This document shows, in pieces, positions 1 through 6,157 of a DNA stretch of 10,576 nt. A program made the position numbers and the translations under genes. Positions within the stretch are counted from its first letter, which is position 1; each line of letters begins with the position of its first letter. The stretch is from CAYLNM01 sp964385045 (lineage in GTDB: Bacteria; Planctomycetota; Phycisphaerae; Phycisphaerales; SM1A02), in assembly GCA_964385045.1 (NCBI GenBank), contig CAYLNM010000150.1, positions 1 to 10,576 of the forward strand. The letters run 5' to 3'. Below the pieces are notes generated by a model. That model saw only the letters and a program-made list of their open reading frames with translations. It had not been told where the DNA came from and made no database searches.

Positions 1-397
1 GGCGGGGAATGCGGGGGCCGCAAGGGGCGCAGGGGCCCGCGAACGCGCCTGCGGCGGAGTGCGGCGGGCCGCGGAAGCGGGGGGCGGCGGCGACCGCCCG
101 GGGGCTCCTCGCATCCCCGGGCCCCCGCCCGGCGGCCCTGGGGCTCGGCTCCCCGGGGTCCGGGAACGCCGGCCCGCCGCCGCAACGTCCCCCCGCGGGG
201 CTCGCCGAGCCCGCGCCGAGGGATCAAGCCGCCCTGCGACCGCGTCGATCCGGGAGCGGACGGCGGACGAACGACTCGTCGCCGCCTAGACTGGGAGTGC
301 GGGCACCCCGGGCCCGCCGAATTCCGATCACCCCCGGGCGACCCCGCTCGGAATCCTCCGGCCCCGCTCCGGGTTCGTCCCGGGAAAGGAGCCCCCG
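1..397. other. Non-coding or unresolved GC-rich region upstream of the Fe-S carrier gene
   Basis: I see no gene here that I can support. Several frames stay open on both strands, as expected at this base composition, but their translations are low-complexity Arg/Pro/Gly/Ala with no recognisable motif. One plus-strand frame is open from the window edge to a TAG at 287-289 and could be the tail of an upstream gene, but its composition gives no support. Near the 3' end, ATTCCGA (321-327) and TCGGAAT (348-354) form a 7-bp inverted repeat with a 20-nt loop, which may be chance. The last bases hold the ribosome binding site of the next gene. Confidence 0.5.
386..391 (+). promoter_or_regulatory. Ribosome binding site of the Fe-S carrier gene
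   Basis: AAGGAG lies 6 nt upstream of the ATG at 398. It is the best Shine-Dalgarno match near this start and fixes it. Confidence 0.8.
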
Positions 398-844
398 ATG
401 GCCGTGAACGTCACTGAAGCCGCCATTCGCGAGATCGCGGCGATCGTGCGTCAGCAGAACCTCGACCCCGAGACCATCCGCCTCCGCGTCGGCGTGAAGG
501 GCGGTGGCTGCTCGGGCTTCTCCTACCTCCTCGACCTCACCGAGTCGCAGAAGGACACCGACCAGGTGTGGGAGTTCACGGCGGACGTGCCGGTGCCGAA
601 GGCGGCCGCGGTCGCGGTCGGGGCCGCCGCGGGCGGCGGCGGCGAGGCCGGCGGCGGCGAGGCCGAGGACGAGGAGACCGAGACCGAGTCCTTCACGGTG
701 AAGGTGGTCTGCGACCCCAAGAGCTACATCTACCTCAACGGCACCGAGGTCGACTTCCGCGAGGAGATCATGGGCCGCGGGTTCGTGTTCAACAATCCCA
801 ACGCGACCGCGACCTGCGGCTGCGGCTCGAGCTTCAGCGCCTGA
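398..844 (+). CDS. iscA: A-type iron-sulfur cluster carrier (HesB/IscA/ErpA family) with a Gly/Ala/Glu-rich insert
   Basis: The 148-residue protein belongs to the A-type carriers that receive and hand on Fe-S clusters in the cytoplasm. The family cysteines are visible: Cys38 in GGGCSGF, and Cys140 and Cys142 in the C-terminal TCGCGSSF, preceded by the typical FNNPN. An extra Cys105 sits in VVCDPKS, where many homologues have Val. Family members are usually about 105-120 residues. The excess is a low-complexity insert at about residues 62-97, rich in Ala and Gly then Glu and Asp, between the strand after the first Cys and the VVCDPKS strand. A 15-nt unit (635-649, repeated at 650-664) shows it grew at least partly by duplication. 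The start is set by AAGGAG 6 nt upstream. There is no isc or suf operon around it, so it appears to be a stand-alone carrier; IscA versus ErpA subtype cannot be decided here. Family assignment is very secure. Confidence 0.93.
   Translation: MAVNVTEAAIREIAAIVRQQNLDPETIRLRVGVKGGGCSGFSYLLDLTESQKDTDQVWEFTADVPVPKAAAVAVGAAAGGGGEAGGGEAEDEETETESFTVKVVCDPKSYIYLNGTEVDFREEIMGRGFVFNNPNATATCGCGSSFSA
635..664 (+). repeat. Two-copy 15-nt in-frame tandem repeat inside the Fe-S carrier gene
   Basis: The unit (GGC)3GAGGCC occurs at 635-649 and again at 650-664, each copy encoding GGGEA. It lies within the low-complexity insert and is in frame, so it lengthens the loop without breaking the gene. Confidence 0.85.
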
Positions 845-900
845 TCGCCCGGAGGCTGGTGGCCCCCGGGCCGAGGCCACGAACCGGTCCACGAACGACG

Positions 901-934
901 ACGCGACCCGCCGGACGCATCCGGCGGGTCGCGT
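901..934. terminator. Perfect 15-bp stem-loop between convergent genes, likely bidirectional terminator
   Basis: Positions 901-915 and 920-934 are exact reverse complements with a 4-nt loop (CGCA). The stem contains GCGACCCGCCGGA. It lies 57 nt after the stop of the Fe-S carrier gene and 54 nt beyond the stop of the opposing glycosyltransferase gene, where a shared terminator is expected. There is no U-tract on either side, so intrinsic termination is inferred from position and stem strength, not from a classical signature. Confidence 0.7.
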
Positions 935-988
935 TCGCGTGGGGGCGCGAGGCGTCGCGGTCCGCGACGCGCGGCGGCGGTCGGAGCG

Positions 989-1936
989 TCAGGCGCCGCC
1001 CGCTCCGTCACGCGGCTCGATGAGCGCGTCCACCGCCGCGAGCACCGTCGCGGCGTCGTCGGTGCCGGCCTCGTCGGGGGTGGCCTCGTCGCGGCGGGCC
1101 GCCGACGTCGGCGTCGCCGCCGGCTCCGCCGCGACGCGCAGCGGCGGCCGGGGAGCGAGGCCCGGGATGGCGGCGGGCGCGGGCTCGGCGGTGGTCGCGG
1201 GGGTCGGCGGCGATGGGGGGGGCGGTGTCGTCGGCGGCAGCGAGTCGCCCGGCGTCTCGGTCGCCTCGGCGCCGGGCGGGGTCGCGTCGGCCGGCGGCGC
1301 CTCGGCGGCGGCCGCCGCCTCGGCTCGCGCCTGCTCGGCCCGTCGCCACAGGGCGCCGAGGTCCACCTCGCGGTGATGGCTGCAGAGCACCTCGGGGACC
1401 ACCACCGGCCGGATCCCCAGCTGCGCGCGGACGCGGAGGAAGAACTCCACGTCCTCGCCGATCAGCTGGCCGTCCTCGCGGAGCTCGAAGCGGAACCACG
1501 GGGCGTCGAGCGCCTCGAGCACGTCGCGGCGGATCAGGCAGCAGCCGAGACCGGTGACGTCCGCCTCGGCCGCGGCCGCGGGGCGCTCGGTGATGAAGCG
1601 AACCTCCTGCGGCCCGGTCGCCACCGCGGCGGAGAGGCAGAGGCCCTCGTTCGCGAGCTGCAGCGGGTAGAGGCCGCTGGCGATCGGGACGTCGGCCGCG
1701 AGCAGGCGGAGCAGGGCGTCGTCCGGCAGCTCGATGTCGCTGTCGACGAAGAGCAGGTGCGTCCACTCGCCCGAGAGCAGGTGTCGCACGCAGAGGTTGC
1801 GGGCGTGGTCCACCGGCTGGGCGAGGAAGGTCTGGAACCCGATCGGCCCCGGGAACCCCGCGCAGGTGCGGAAGACCGACGCCATGGTCATGGCGTGGAC
1901 GGCCGAGCGGGTGGGGACGCAGACGAGGGGATTCAT
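989..1936 (-). CDS. Predicted GT-A-fold glycosyltransferase with long Pro/Ala-rich C-terminal tail
   Basis: A 315-residue protein. The first ~200 residues look like a GT-A-type glycosyltransferase: an N-terminal strand (NPLVCVPTR), then FVDSDIELP at 63-71 carrying a DxD-type motif (DSD 65-67) that would bind metal and nucleotide sugar, TGLGCCLIRRDVL (128-140), and GEDVEFFLRVR (160-170), where the acidic ED pair is usual for a catalytic position. CSHH (185-188) closes the domain as in related glycosyltransferases. From about 203 to the end the sequence is Ala/Pro/Thr-rich and probably disordered, with a final short acidic helix-like segment. No transmembrane segment or signal peptide is seen, so it is probably cytoplasmic. 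The start is backed by GGAG 7 nt upstream (1944-1947). Donor and acceptor are unknown, and no other sugar gene is nearby. It converges on the Fe-S carrier gene. Confidence 0.8.
   Translation of the reverse strand: MNPLVCVPTRSAVHAMTMASVFRTCAGFPGPIGFQTFLAQPVDHARNLCVRHLLSGEWTHLLFVDSDIELPDDALLRLLAADVPIASGLYPLQLANEGLCLSAAVATGPQEVRFITERPAAAAEADVTGLGCCLIRRDVLEALDAPWFRFELREDGQLIGEDVEFFLRVRAQLGIRPVVVPEVLCSHHREVDLGALWRRAEQARAEAAAAAEAPPADATPPGAEATETPGDSLPPTTPPPPSPPTPATTAEPAPAAIPGLAPRPPLRVAAEPAATPTSAARRDEATPDEAGTDDAATVLAAVDALIEPRDGAGGA
1215..1222. repeat. Homopolymer tract of eight G (C8 in the glycosyltransferase coding strand)
   Basis: Eight consecutive G on plus give CCCCCCCC in the glycosyltransferase mRNA, within Pro codons 239-241 of the proline-rich tail. 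Such tracts can slip during replication. Here a shift would alter only the tail, not the catalytic domain. Confidence 0.9.
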
Positions 1937-2256
1937 CGGTCGGCTCCGGCCGGTTCGCGGGCCGCGGCGAGCGCGGTGCGGGCCCCGGCGGGGAGTCGGG
2001 ACGCGGCCGACGTGCGCGATCTCGCCACGCGAACGCGTCCCGGGGACACCGGGCCCATCGGGCGGGCGGGGGCCGCGCCGCCGGGAAACCGGTGGACGAG
2101 CGGTGGACGGGGCCGTTCTCGGACGTGGATCGGTGGTGCGGCGCAGGTGCTGCGCGGCGACGGCCCGCGGTAGGGTGGGGGGATCCCGGCGCGGGCGCCG
2201 TGCCCCGGGAGGGGGCGGGCGTCGGCGTCGCGGACGGGTCGCGGCCGGTGGCGAGC

Positions 2257-2276
2257 GGCATCGGGCGGCATCGGGC
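2257..2276 (+). repeat. 10-bp tandem repeat (two copies)
   Basis: GGCATCGGGC occurs at 2257-2266 and immediately again at 2267-2276. The period is about one helical turn. It lies 128 bp upstream of the symporter start, so a protein-binding site is possible but unproven. Confidence 0.8.
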
Positions 2277-2326
2277 GGGCGGCGGCACGATCAGCCGAGC
2301 GGGCGGATCGGCGACCGTCGACCCGG

Positions 2327-2376
2327 CGCGTCGCCGACGCCCCGCCGCGCGTCGCCGCGTCGCCGACGCCCCGCCG
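2327..2376 (+). repeat. 21-bp direct repeat (two copies, 29-bp period) upstream of the symporter
   Basis: Positions 2327-2347 and 2356-2376 are identical, with core GCGTCGCCGACGCCCCGCCG, separated by 8 bp. The second copy ends 28 bp before the symporter ATG, so it probably lies in the leader or core promoter of that gene. It could be a regulatory direct repeat or a simple recent duplication. Confidence 0.85.
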
Positions 2377-2404
2377 AGGTCGCCGGTCCGGAGCCGTCAC
2401 GCCC

Positions 2405-3913
2405 ATGAGCTTCGCCATCTCGTTCGCCGTCTACACGCTCCTCATCGTCGGGCTCGGGCTGCTGTCGGCCCGGCGGGCCACCGACACCGACGAGGACTAC
2501 TACCTCGGCGGCCGGTCGCTCGGCCCGTGGATGGCGGCGCTCTCGGCGTCCGCGTCGGCCGAGTCCGGCTGGGTGACGCTCGGACTCGTCGGCTGGGCCT
2601 TCGCGAGCGGCTTCAGCGCCTACTGGGTGCTGCCCGGCTGCCTGCTCGGCTTCGTGGTCAACTGGTTCGTGATCGCCCCCCGGCTGCGGAACCGCTCGGT
2701 CGAGACGGGGGCGGTGACGGTGCCGGACTTCTTCGCCCTGCACTACCGCGAGCGAGTGCCGGTCCTGCGGATCACCAGCGTGGTGGTGATCCTCGTCGCG
2801 ATGTGGCTGTACGTGGCGGCGCAGTTCGCGGCCGCCGGAACCGCCTTCTCGGCCGCCTTCGACGGCGTCGGATACTCCGCGGGCGTGCTCATCGGCACCG
2901 CCATCGTGCTGTTCTACACCGTCGCCGGCGGCTTCCGCGCCTCGTGCTGGACCGACGCGGCGCAGGCGGTCGTGATGGTCGGCGTGCTCGCGGTGTTCCC
3001 CGCGTGGCTGCTGCTGGACGGCGGTGGCTACGCGAGTCTGCGCGAGACGCTCGCCGCCGAGACGGGGCGCGACCTCCTGCGGTTCACGCCCGAGGCCGCG
3101 GGCATGGCCCTCGTCGGCTTCCTGCTGGGAAGCGGCGCGCTGGGCATCAACCTCGGCTTCCTCGGGGCCCCGCACATGCTGGTGCGGTTCATGGCGATGC
3201 GCGATCCGCGGGACGTCCGGATCGCGGGCACGGTGAGCATCGCGTGGGCGGCCTTGATCTTCTGGGGCGCCGTCACGATCGGCCTGCTCGCGCGGGCGAT
3301 GACGATCGAGGGGGCCGAGTGGACGGCCCCGATGGCGGCCGAGCTCGCCGGCGGGTCCGGCAACGCGGGCCAGGAGAGTCTCGTGCTGGCGGCCCGCGAG
3401 CTGCTGCCGGGCGTGCTCTCTGGCCTCGCCCTCGCCGCGGTGTTCGCGGCGATCTGCTCCACCGCCGACAGCCAGCTGGTGGTGGCGGCGAGCGCGTGCA
3501 CGAGCGACCTGTACGCCCGGCTCGCCCGCCGCGAGGATCGCGGGCGCGGCCACACGCTCATCAACCGGGCGGCGGTGTTCGGCCTCGGGCTCGCGGCGAT
3601 GGGGGTCGTCGTCGGCGGCGAGGTGCAGATCTTCTCGTACGTCTTGGAGTTCGCGTGGGCGATCCTCGGCGCCGCCTTCGGGCCGCAGGTGCTGCTGGCG
3701 CTCCTGTGGCGGCGGTCGAGCCACGCGGGCGCGCTCGCCGGCATGCTCACCGGCTTCACGGTGGCGATCGCGTGGAAGCTGTTGCAGGACGCCGAGCTGC
3801 TCGGCGGCGACGTCGGCGGCCTCTACAACCTGACGGTGGCGTTCACCGCCGCCACCGTCGTGCACGTGGCGGTGAGCCTGCTAAGGCCGGACCGGGACGC
3901 GGCGGTGGGGTGA
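2405..3913 (+). CDS. Sodium:solute symporter (SSS family), PutP-like
   Basis: A 502-residue inner-membrane transporter, the same length as E. coli PutP. It has about a dozen hydrophobic segments, from residues 3-21 through 475-493. Family landmarks occur in order: DYYLGGRSLGP (31-41), SGW (54-56), GGFRASCWTDAAQ (175-187), GFLGAPHMLVRFMA (251-264), CSTADSQLVVAAS (351-363) and EFAWAILGAAFGP (415-427). The last two closely follow the PutP pattern, including the Ser-Thr pair (352-353) that aligns with Na+-site Ser340/Thr341. An oddity is that PutP Asp55, important for Na+ binding, aligns with Ala52 here while the next position is Glu53. The substrate is therefore uncertain: proline, another amino acid or a carboxylate are all possible. 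No PutA or catabolic gene is adjacent. No strong Shine-Dalgarno precedes the ATG; the start is chosen because the family N-terminus begins here. Confidence 0.92.
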   Translation: MSFAISFAVYTLLIVGLGLLSARRATDTDEDYYLGGRSLGPWMAALSASASAESGWVTLGLVGWAFASGFSAYWVLPGCLLGFVVNWFVIAPRLRNRSVETGAVTVPDFFALHYRERVPVLRITSVVVILVAMWLYVAAQFAAAGTAFSAAFDGVGYSAGVLIGTAIVLFYTVAGGFRASCWTDAAQAVVMVGVLAVFPAWLLLDGGGYASLRETLAAETGRDLLRFTPEAAGMALVGFLLGSGALGINLGFLGAPHMLVRFMAMRDPRDVRIAGTVSIAWAALIFWGAVTIGLLARAMTIEGAEWTAPMAAELAGGSGNAGQESLVLAARELLPGVLSGLALAAVFAAICSTADSQLVVAASACTSDLYARLARREDRGRGHTLINRAAVFGLGLAAMGVVVGGEVQIFSYVLEFAWAILGAAFGPQVLLALLWRRSSHAGALAGMLTGFTVAIAWKLLQDAELLGGDVGGLYNLTVAFTAATVVHVAVSLLRPDRDAAVG

Positions 3914-3924
3914 ACCCACGCCGC
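3899..3924 (+). terminator. Stem-loop over the symporter stop codon
   Basis: GCGGC(G)GTGGG pairs with CCCACGCCGC, giving a 10-bp stem with one bulged G and a 5-nt loop, GTGAA, that contains the TGA stop. There is no U-tract. It may act as a terminator in the 50-bp gap between two convergent genes. Confidence 0.4.
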
Positions 3925-3948
3925 CACGCCGGCACGCCGCCACGCCGC
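3917..3948 (+). repeat. 16-bp tandem repeat (two copies, one mismatch)
   Basis: CACGCCGCCACGCCGG (3917-3932) is followed by CACGCCGCCACGCCGC (3933-3948), each itself two near-copies of CACGCCGC. It fills most of the short gap between the convergent symporter and phosphatase genes. Confidence 0.8.
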
Positions 3949-3963
3949 CGTGCGGGCCGGCCG

Positions 3964-5268
3964 TCACGTCACCCGCGCGATCACCATCGTGCGGTCGTCG
4001 TCGGCCGGGCGATCGCCCGTGAAGTCCGCGATCGACGCGAGCACCGTGTCGATCAGGCCCTGCGAGCTGATCGAGCAGTTCTCCATCACCGCGTCGAGCC
4101 GCTCGATGCCGAAGAGCTCGTTGCCGTCCTCGCCGCCGCGGGCCTCGGTGATGCCGTCGGTGTAGAAGATCACCTGGTCGCCGACCTCGAGGGCGACGTG
4201 GGCGGTCTCGTACGCGATGTCCGGCAGGACGCCGAGCGGCAGGCCGCGGCCGTCCTCGAGCGCGAAGAGCCGGCCGTCGGAGCAGCGCTTGACCCGCGGA
4301 GGGTTGTGGCCGGCCGAGGAGTAGGTCAGCGTGCGGGTCTCGGGGTCGTAGATGCCGAAGAACGCGGTGACGAACGCGCCCTTCTCGACGTAGCGGCTCG
4401 CGAGGTGGCGGTTGACGTAGGTCAGCAGGCCGGCCGGGCACGGCTCGGTGCCGGGGTAGGTGTGGGCGAGGCTGTGGGTGATCGCCATGAGCACCGCCGC
4501 CGGGGTGCCGTGGCCGCACACGTCCGCCACGAGGATGCCCCACTTGCCGCCCGCGAGGGGGAAGAAGTCGTAGTAGTCGCCGCCGGCGTACTGGCTCGTC
4601 TCGTAGTGGGCGGCGAGGTCGAGGCCCTCGATCCGCGGCAGCGCGCTCGGCAGGAGCGATCGCTGGATGTCCGCCACCACGCGGAGCTCCTCGTCGAGGC
4701 GGGCGTAGGCCGCGTCGAGCTGGTGCGAGAGCACGAGGTTCTTGGTCGCCCGGCCGAACAGGTTCGCCATCCACACCGCCTGCGGCAGGTCGTCGGCGTG
4801 GTAGCCGTCGGGCTCCCGCCGCATCATGAGGACCATGTTCAGGACCTCGCCCTCGTCCCAGGTCGGGATCGTGATCGCCGACCGCATCCCCTCGAAGTAC
4901 TCGGCGCCGGGATCGTCCTCGGGCACCCGCAGGTCGGAGAGCACCCGCGCCTCGCCGGCGTACAGGAGCTCGCCCAGCAGGCCGCGGTCGAGCAGGGGCA
5001 GTCGCTCGGGATGCGTCCACGGATCCACCGACCGGTTCCACATGTCCGAACGGGTGATGCGGTACCACGGCGCCGCGAGCCCGCGGCGGCTGAGGGCGAC
5101 CAGCCGGTCGCGCGGCACCACCTGCTTCATGCCCGCTCCGTAGCGGGCGACCATCGCCTGCGGGTCCGTCTCGCGGGAGACGTCCCGCATGAGGTCGCTC
5201 ACGAGGGCGAGCTGCTCCCGCCAGTCGGTGCCGGGGAGGCCGATGCGGGAGGGGATGCCGGTGGACAT
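3964..5268 (-). CDS. GAF domain plus PP2C-type (RsbU/SpoIIE) serine/threonine phosphatase
   Basis: A 434-residue cytoplasmic signalling protein. Residues about 18-180 form a GAF-like sensor domain. A helical linker (about 183-205) with the LDEELRVVADIQRSLLP pattern leads into a PP2C/SpoIIE catalytic domain (about 206-434). Metal-binding acidic residues are all visible: GGDYYD (Asp231, Asp234), ADVCGHG (Asp249), FYTDGITEA (Asp371) and DDDRT (423-427), so it should be active. Such proteins usually dephosphorylate STAS-type anti-anti-sigma factors in partner-switching cascades. No STAS or anti-sigma kinase gene is in the window, so the target is unknown. I place the start at 5268 because GGAG lies 8 nt upstream (5277-5280). 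The frame is open for 55 codons further up (to an ATG at 5433), but that extension is Arg/Pro-rich and would nearly fill the divergent promoter region. The gene is convergent with the symporter and divergent from the lipoprotein. Confidence 0.9.
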   Translation of the reverse strand: MSTGIPSRIGLPGTDWREQLALVSDLMRDVSRETDPQAMVARYGAGMKQVVPRDRLVALSRRGLAAPWYRITRSDMWNRSVDPWTHPERLPLLDRGLLGELLYAGEARVLSDLRVPEDDPGAEYFEGMRSAITIPTWDEGEVLNMVLMMRREPDGYHADDLPQAVWMANLFGRATKNLVLSHQLDAAYARLDEELRVVADIQRSLLPSALPRIEGLDLAAHYETSQYAGGDYYDFFPLAGGKWGILVADVCGHGTPAAVLMAITHSLAHTYPGTEPCPAGLLTYVNRHLASRYVEKGAFVTAFFGIYDPETRTLTYSSAGHNPPRVKRCSDGRLFALEDGRGLPLGVLPDIAYETAHVALEVGDQVIFYTDGITEARGGEDGNELFGIERLDAVMENCSISSQGLIDTVLASIADFTGDRPADDDRTMVIARVT

Positions 5269-5276
5269 GGGGGGTG

Positions 5277-5280
5277 CTCC
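5277..5280 (-). promoter_or_regulatory. Ribosome binding site deciding the phosphatase start
   Basis: GGAG on the minus strand lies 8 nt before the ATG at 5268 and favours this start over the ATG at 5433. Confidence 0.7.
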
Positions 5281-5439
5281 GACGCCATTGCAGCCGGGTG
5301 GGGCGGCTCGGGCAAGGCGGGCCCGGCGGGCGGCCGGGCTCGGCCCCGGCGCGGGCCGATCGACGTACCATCCCGGCTCACGCGCCGGACCCCGCCCGCG
5401 AGGGCGAACGACGGAGCGAGGCACGCGGAGCATCGGTCG

Positions 5440-6129
5440 ATGCGGCGACGAGGCACGGAGCGCAGGCCGGGGAGCGCGACGAAGGCGTCCCGGACGGCCG
5501 CGGTCGCGGCGGTGGCCATGGTCGCGATCGCGGGACTCCTCGCCACGGCGGGGCTCGCCGGGTGCGGCGGCTCGGAGGAGCCCGCGGCCACCCGGCCGAC
5601 GGACGACGCCGATGGTGCGACGGACGAGCCCACCGAGGAGGAGGTCGAGGCCCGCATCCGCGCCGCCGCGATCCTCGAGCGGCAGCGCGAGACGCTGGTG
5701 GACGAGCTGGTCGCGCTCGCCGCCGACGGCAGCACGTCCGCCCGGGACGTGATGATGCTGGTGCCGCGCGATGCGCCGCCCCGGCTGTTCCCGCTCGACG
5801 AGTCCGCCCTCGTTGCGCTTGATGCGCGGGAGCGGACCGACGTCATCGCCCGCTACGACCGGCTGGCGCTGGGACTCAAGGCCCTCGCCCGCCGCGCGGT
5901 CGATGAGGCGTCGGCCCTGGCCGATGCCGGCCGACCGGCCGAGGGCCGCGACCTGCTGGTGCGGGTGCGGGACCTCGCCGAGGCCAGCGCCGGCGAGGAG
6001 GTGGCCGAGATCGGCCGCGACGCCGCACGACTGGCGATCGGACTCGTGGACGAGGGACTCGCCGAGCTGCCTCCGGCCGCGGGCGGCGGCACGGGCGGCG
6101 GCGAGGACGCCGGCGAAGCGCAGGGGTGA
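5440..6129 (+). CDS. Predicted lipoprotein of unknown function
   Basis: A 229-residue protein with a basic N-terminus (Arg/Lys through residue 18), a hydrophobic stretch (about 19-40) and a lipobox LAGC with Cys42, so it is predicted to be exported and lipid-anchored. After the Cys comes an acidic Ser/Thr/Glu/Pro-rich linker (about 43-65). A mostly helical, charged body (about 66-210) follows, containing EEEVEARIRAAAILERQRET and an alpha-helical pair around 130-205. The end is Gly-rich. I recognise no catalytic motif or named family; the helical body could be a binding or scaffold module. GGAG at 5427-5430, 9 nt upstream, supports the ATG at 5440. The reading frame stays open far upstream, but that part is antisense to the phosphatase and is not coding. 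It shares a 171-bp divergent promoter region with the phosphatase. Confidence 0.8.
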   Translation: MRRRGTERRPGSATKASRTAAVAAVAMVAIAGLLATAGLAGCGGSEEPAATRPTDDADGATDEPTEEEVEARIRAAAILERQRETLVDELVALAADGSTSARDVMMLVPRDAPPRLFPLDESALVALDARERTDVIARYDRLALGLKALARRAVDEASALADAGRPAEGRDLLVRVRDLAEASAGEEVAEIGRDAARLAIGLVDEGLAELPPAAGGGTGGGEDAGEAQG

Positions 6130-6135
6130 GCCCTG
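6121..6135 (+). terminator. Small hairpin enclosing the lipoprotein stop codon
   Basis: CAGGG-GTGAG-CCCTG is a perfect 5-bp stem with the TGA stop in the loop. A second small stem (GCGAC-CCG-GTCGC, 6135-6147) follows directly. There is no U-tract. This is the 28-bp gap to the convergent ketoacyl synthase, so termination is plausible but the stems are short. Confidence 0.3.
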
Positions 6136-6157
6136 CGACCCGGTCGCCGCGGCCGGC

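Larger units (their letters stand above)
1937..2404. other. Divergent intergenic region between glycosyltransferase and symporter genes
   Basis: This gap separates two divergent starts and should hold both promoters. I see no convincing -35/-10 pair. TAGGGT at 2171-2176 matches a loose TANNNT -10 but has no partner. The symporter-proximal half carries short direct repeats (2257-2276 and 2327-2376) and a small hairpin, GGCGC-GG-GCGCC at 2188-2199. Open frames crossing it are compositionally biased and carry no recognisable motifs. Confidence 0.6.

Noticed and set aside
287..292. TANNNT boxes upstream of genes (TAGACT 287-292, TAGGGT 2171-2176, TACCAT 5366-5371) as -10 elements
   Set aside because: None has a recognisable -35 partner at 16-18 bp, and such short boxes are expected by chance at about this frequency.
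9..407. Plus-strand open frames in the first 400 bases (9-407 and 59-289)
   Set aside because: They are Arg/Pro/Gly/Ala-rich with no motif. One runs into the start of the Fe-S carrier gene out of frame. They are probably chance openings, though the frame ending at 289 could be a gene tail from outside the window.
224..892. A 222-codon minus-strand open frame antisense to the Fe-S carrier
   Set aside because: It has no recognisable motif and covers a gene with complete A-type carrier cysteines and a good ribosome binding site.
2184..2210. Nested palindromes TCCCGG...CCGGGA and GGCGC-GG-GCGCC upstream of the symporter
   Set aside because: They are short and GC-only; stems of this size are common by chance in DNA of this composition.
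2291..3865. A 524-codon minus-strand open frame antisense to the symporter
   Set aside because: The translation is His/Glu/Arg/Asp low-complexity sequence typical of a shadow frame in GC-rich coding DNA, while the plus strand carries unmistakable symporter motifs.
5269..5433. An N-terminal extension of the phosphatase from an ATG at 5433
   Set aside because: The 55 extra residues are Arg/Pro/Ala-rich, do not resemble a domain, and would leave almost no promoter for the lipoprotein. The ATG at 5268 has GGAG at ideal spacing.
2092..5439. A very long open plus-strand frame continuous with the lipoprotein gene (open from 2092 to 6129)
   Set aside because: It runs in another frame through the symporter gene and antisense through the phosphatase gene, both of which have clear family motifs. 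Its translation is Arg/Gly/Ala- and His/Val/Glu-biased without any recognisable domain. Only the end from 5440, with its own ribosome binding site, signal peptide and lipobox, is credible.
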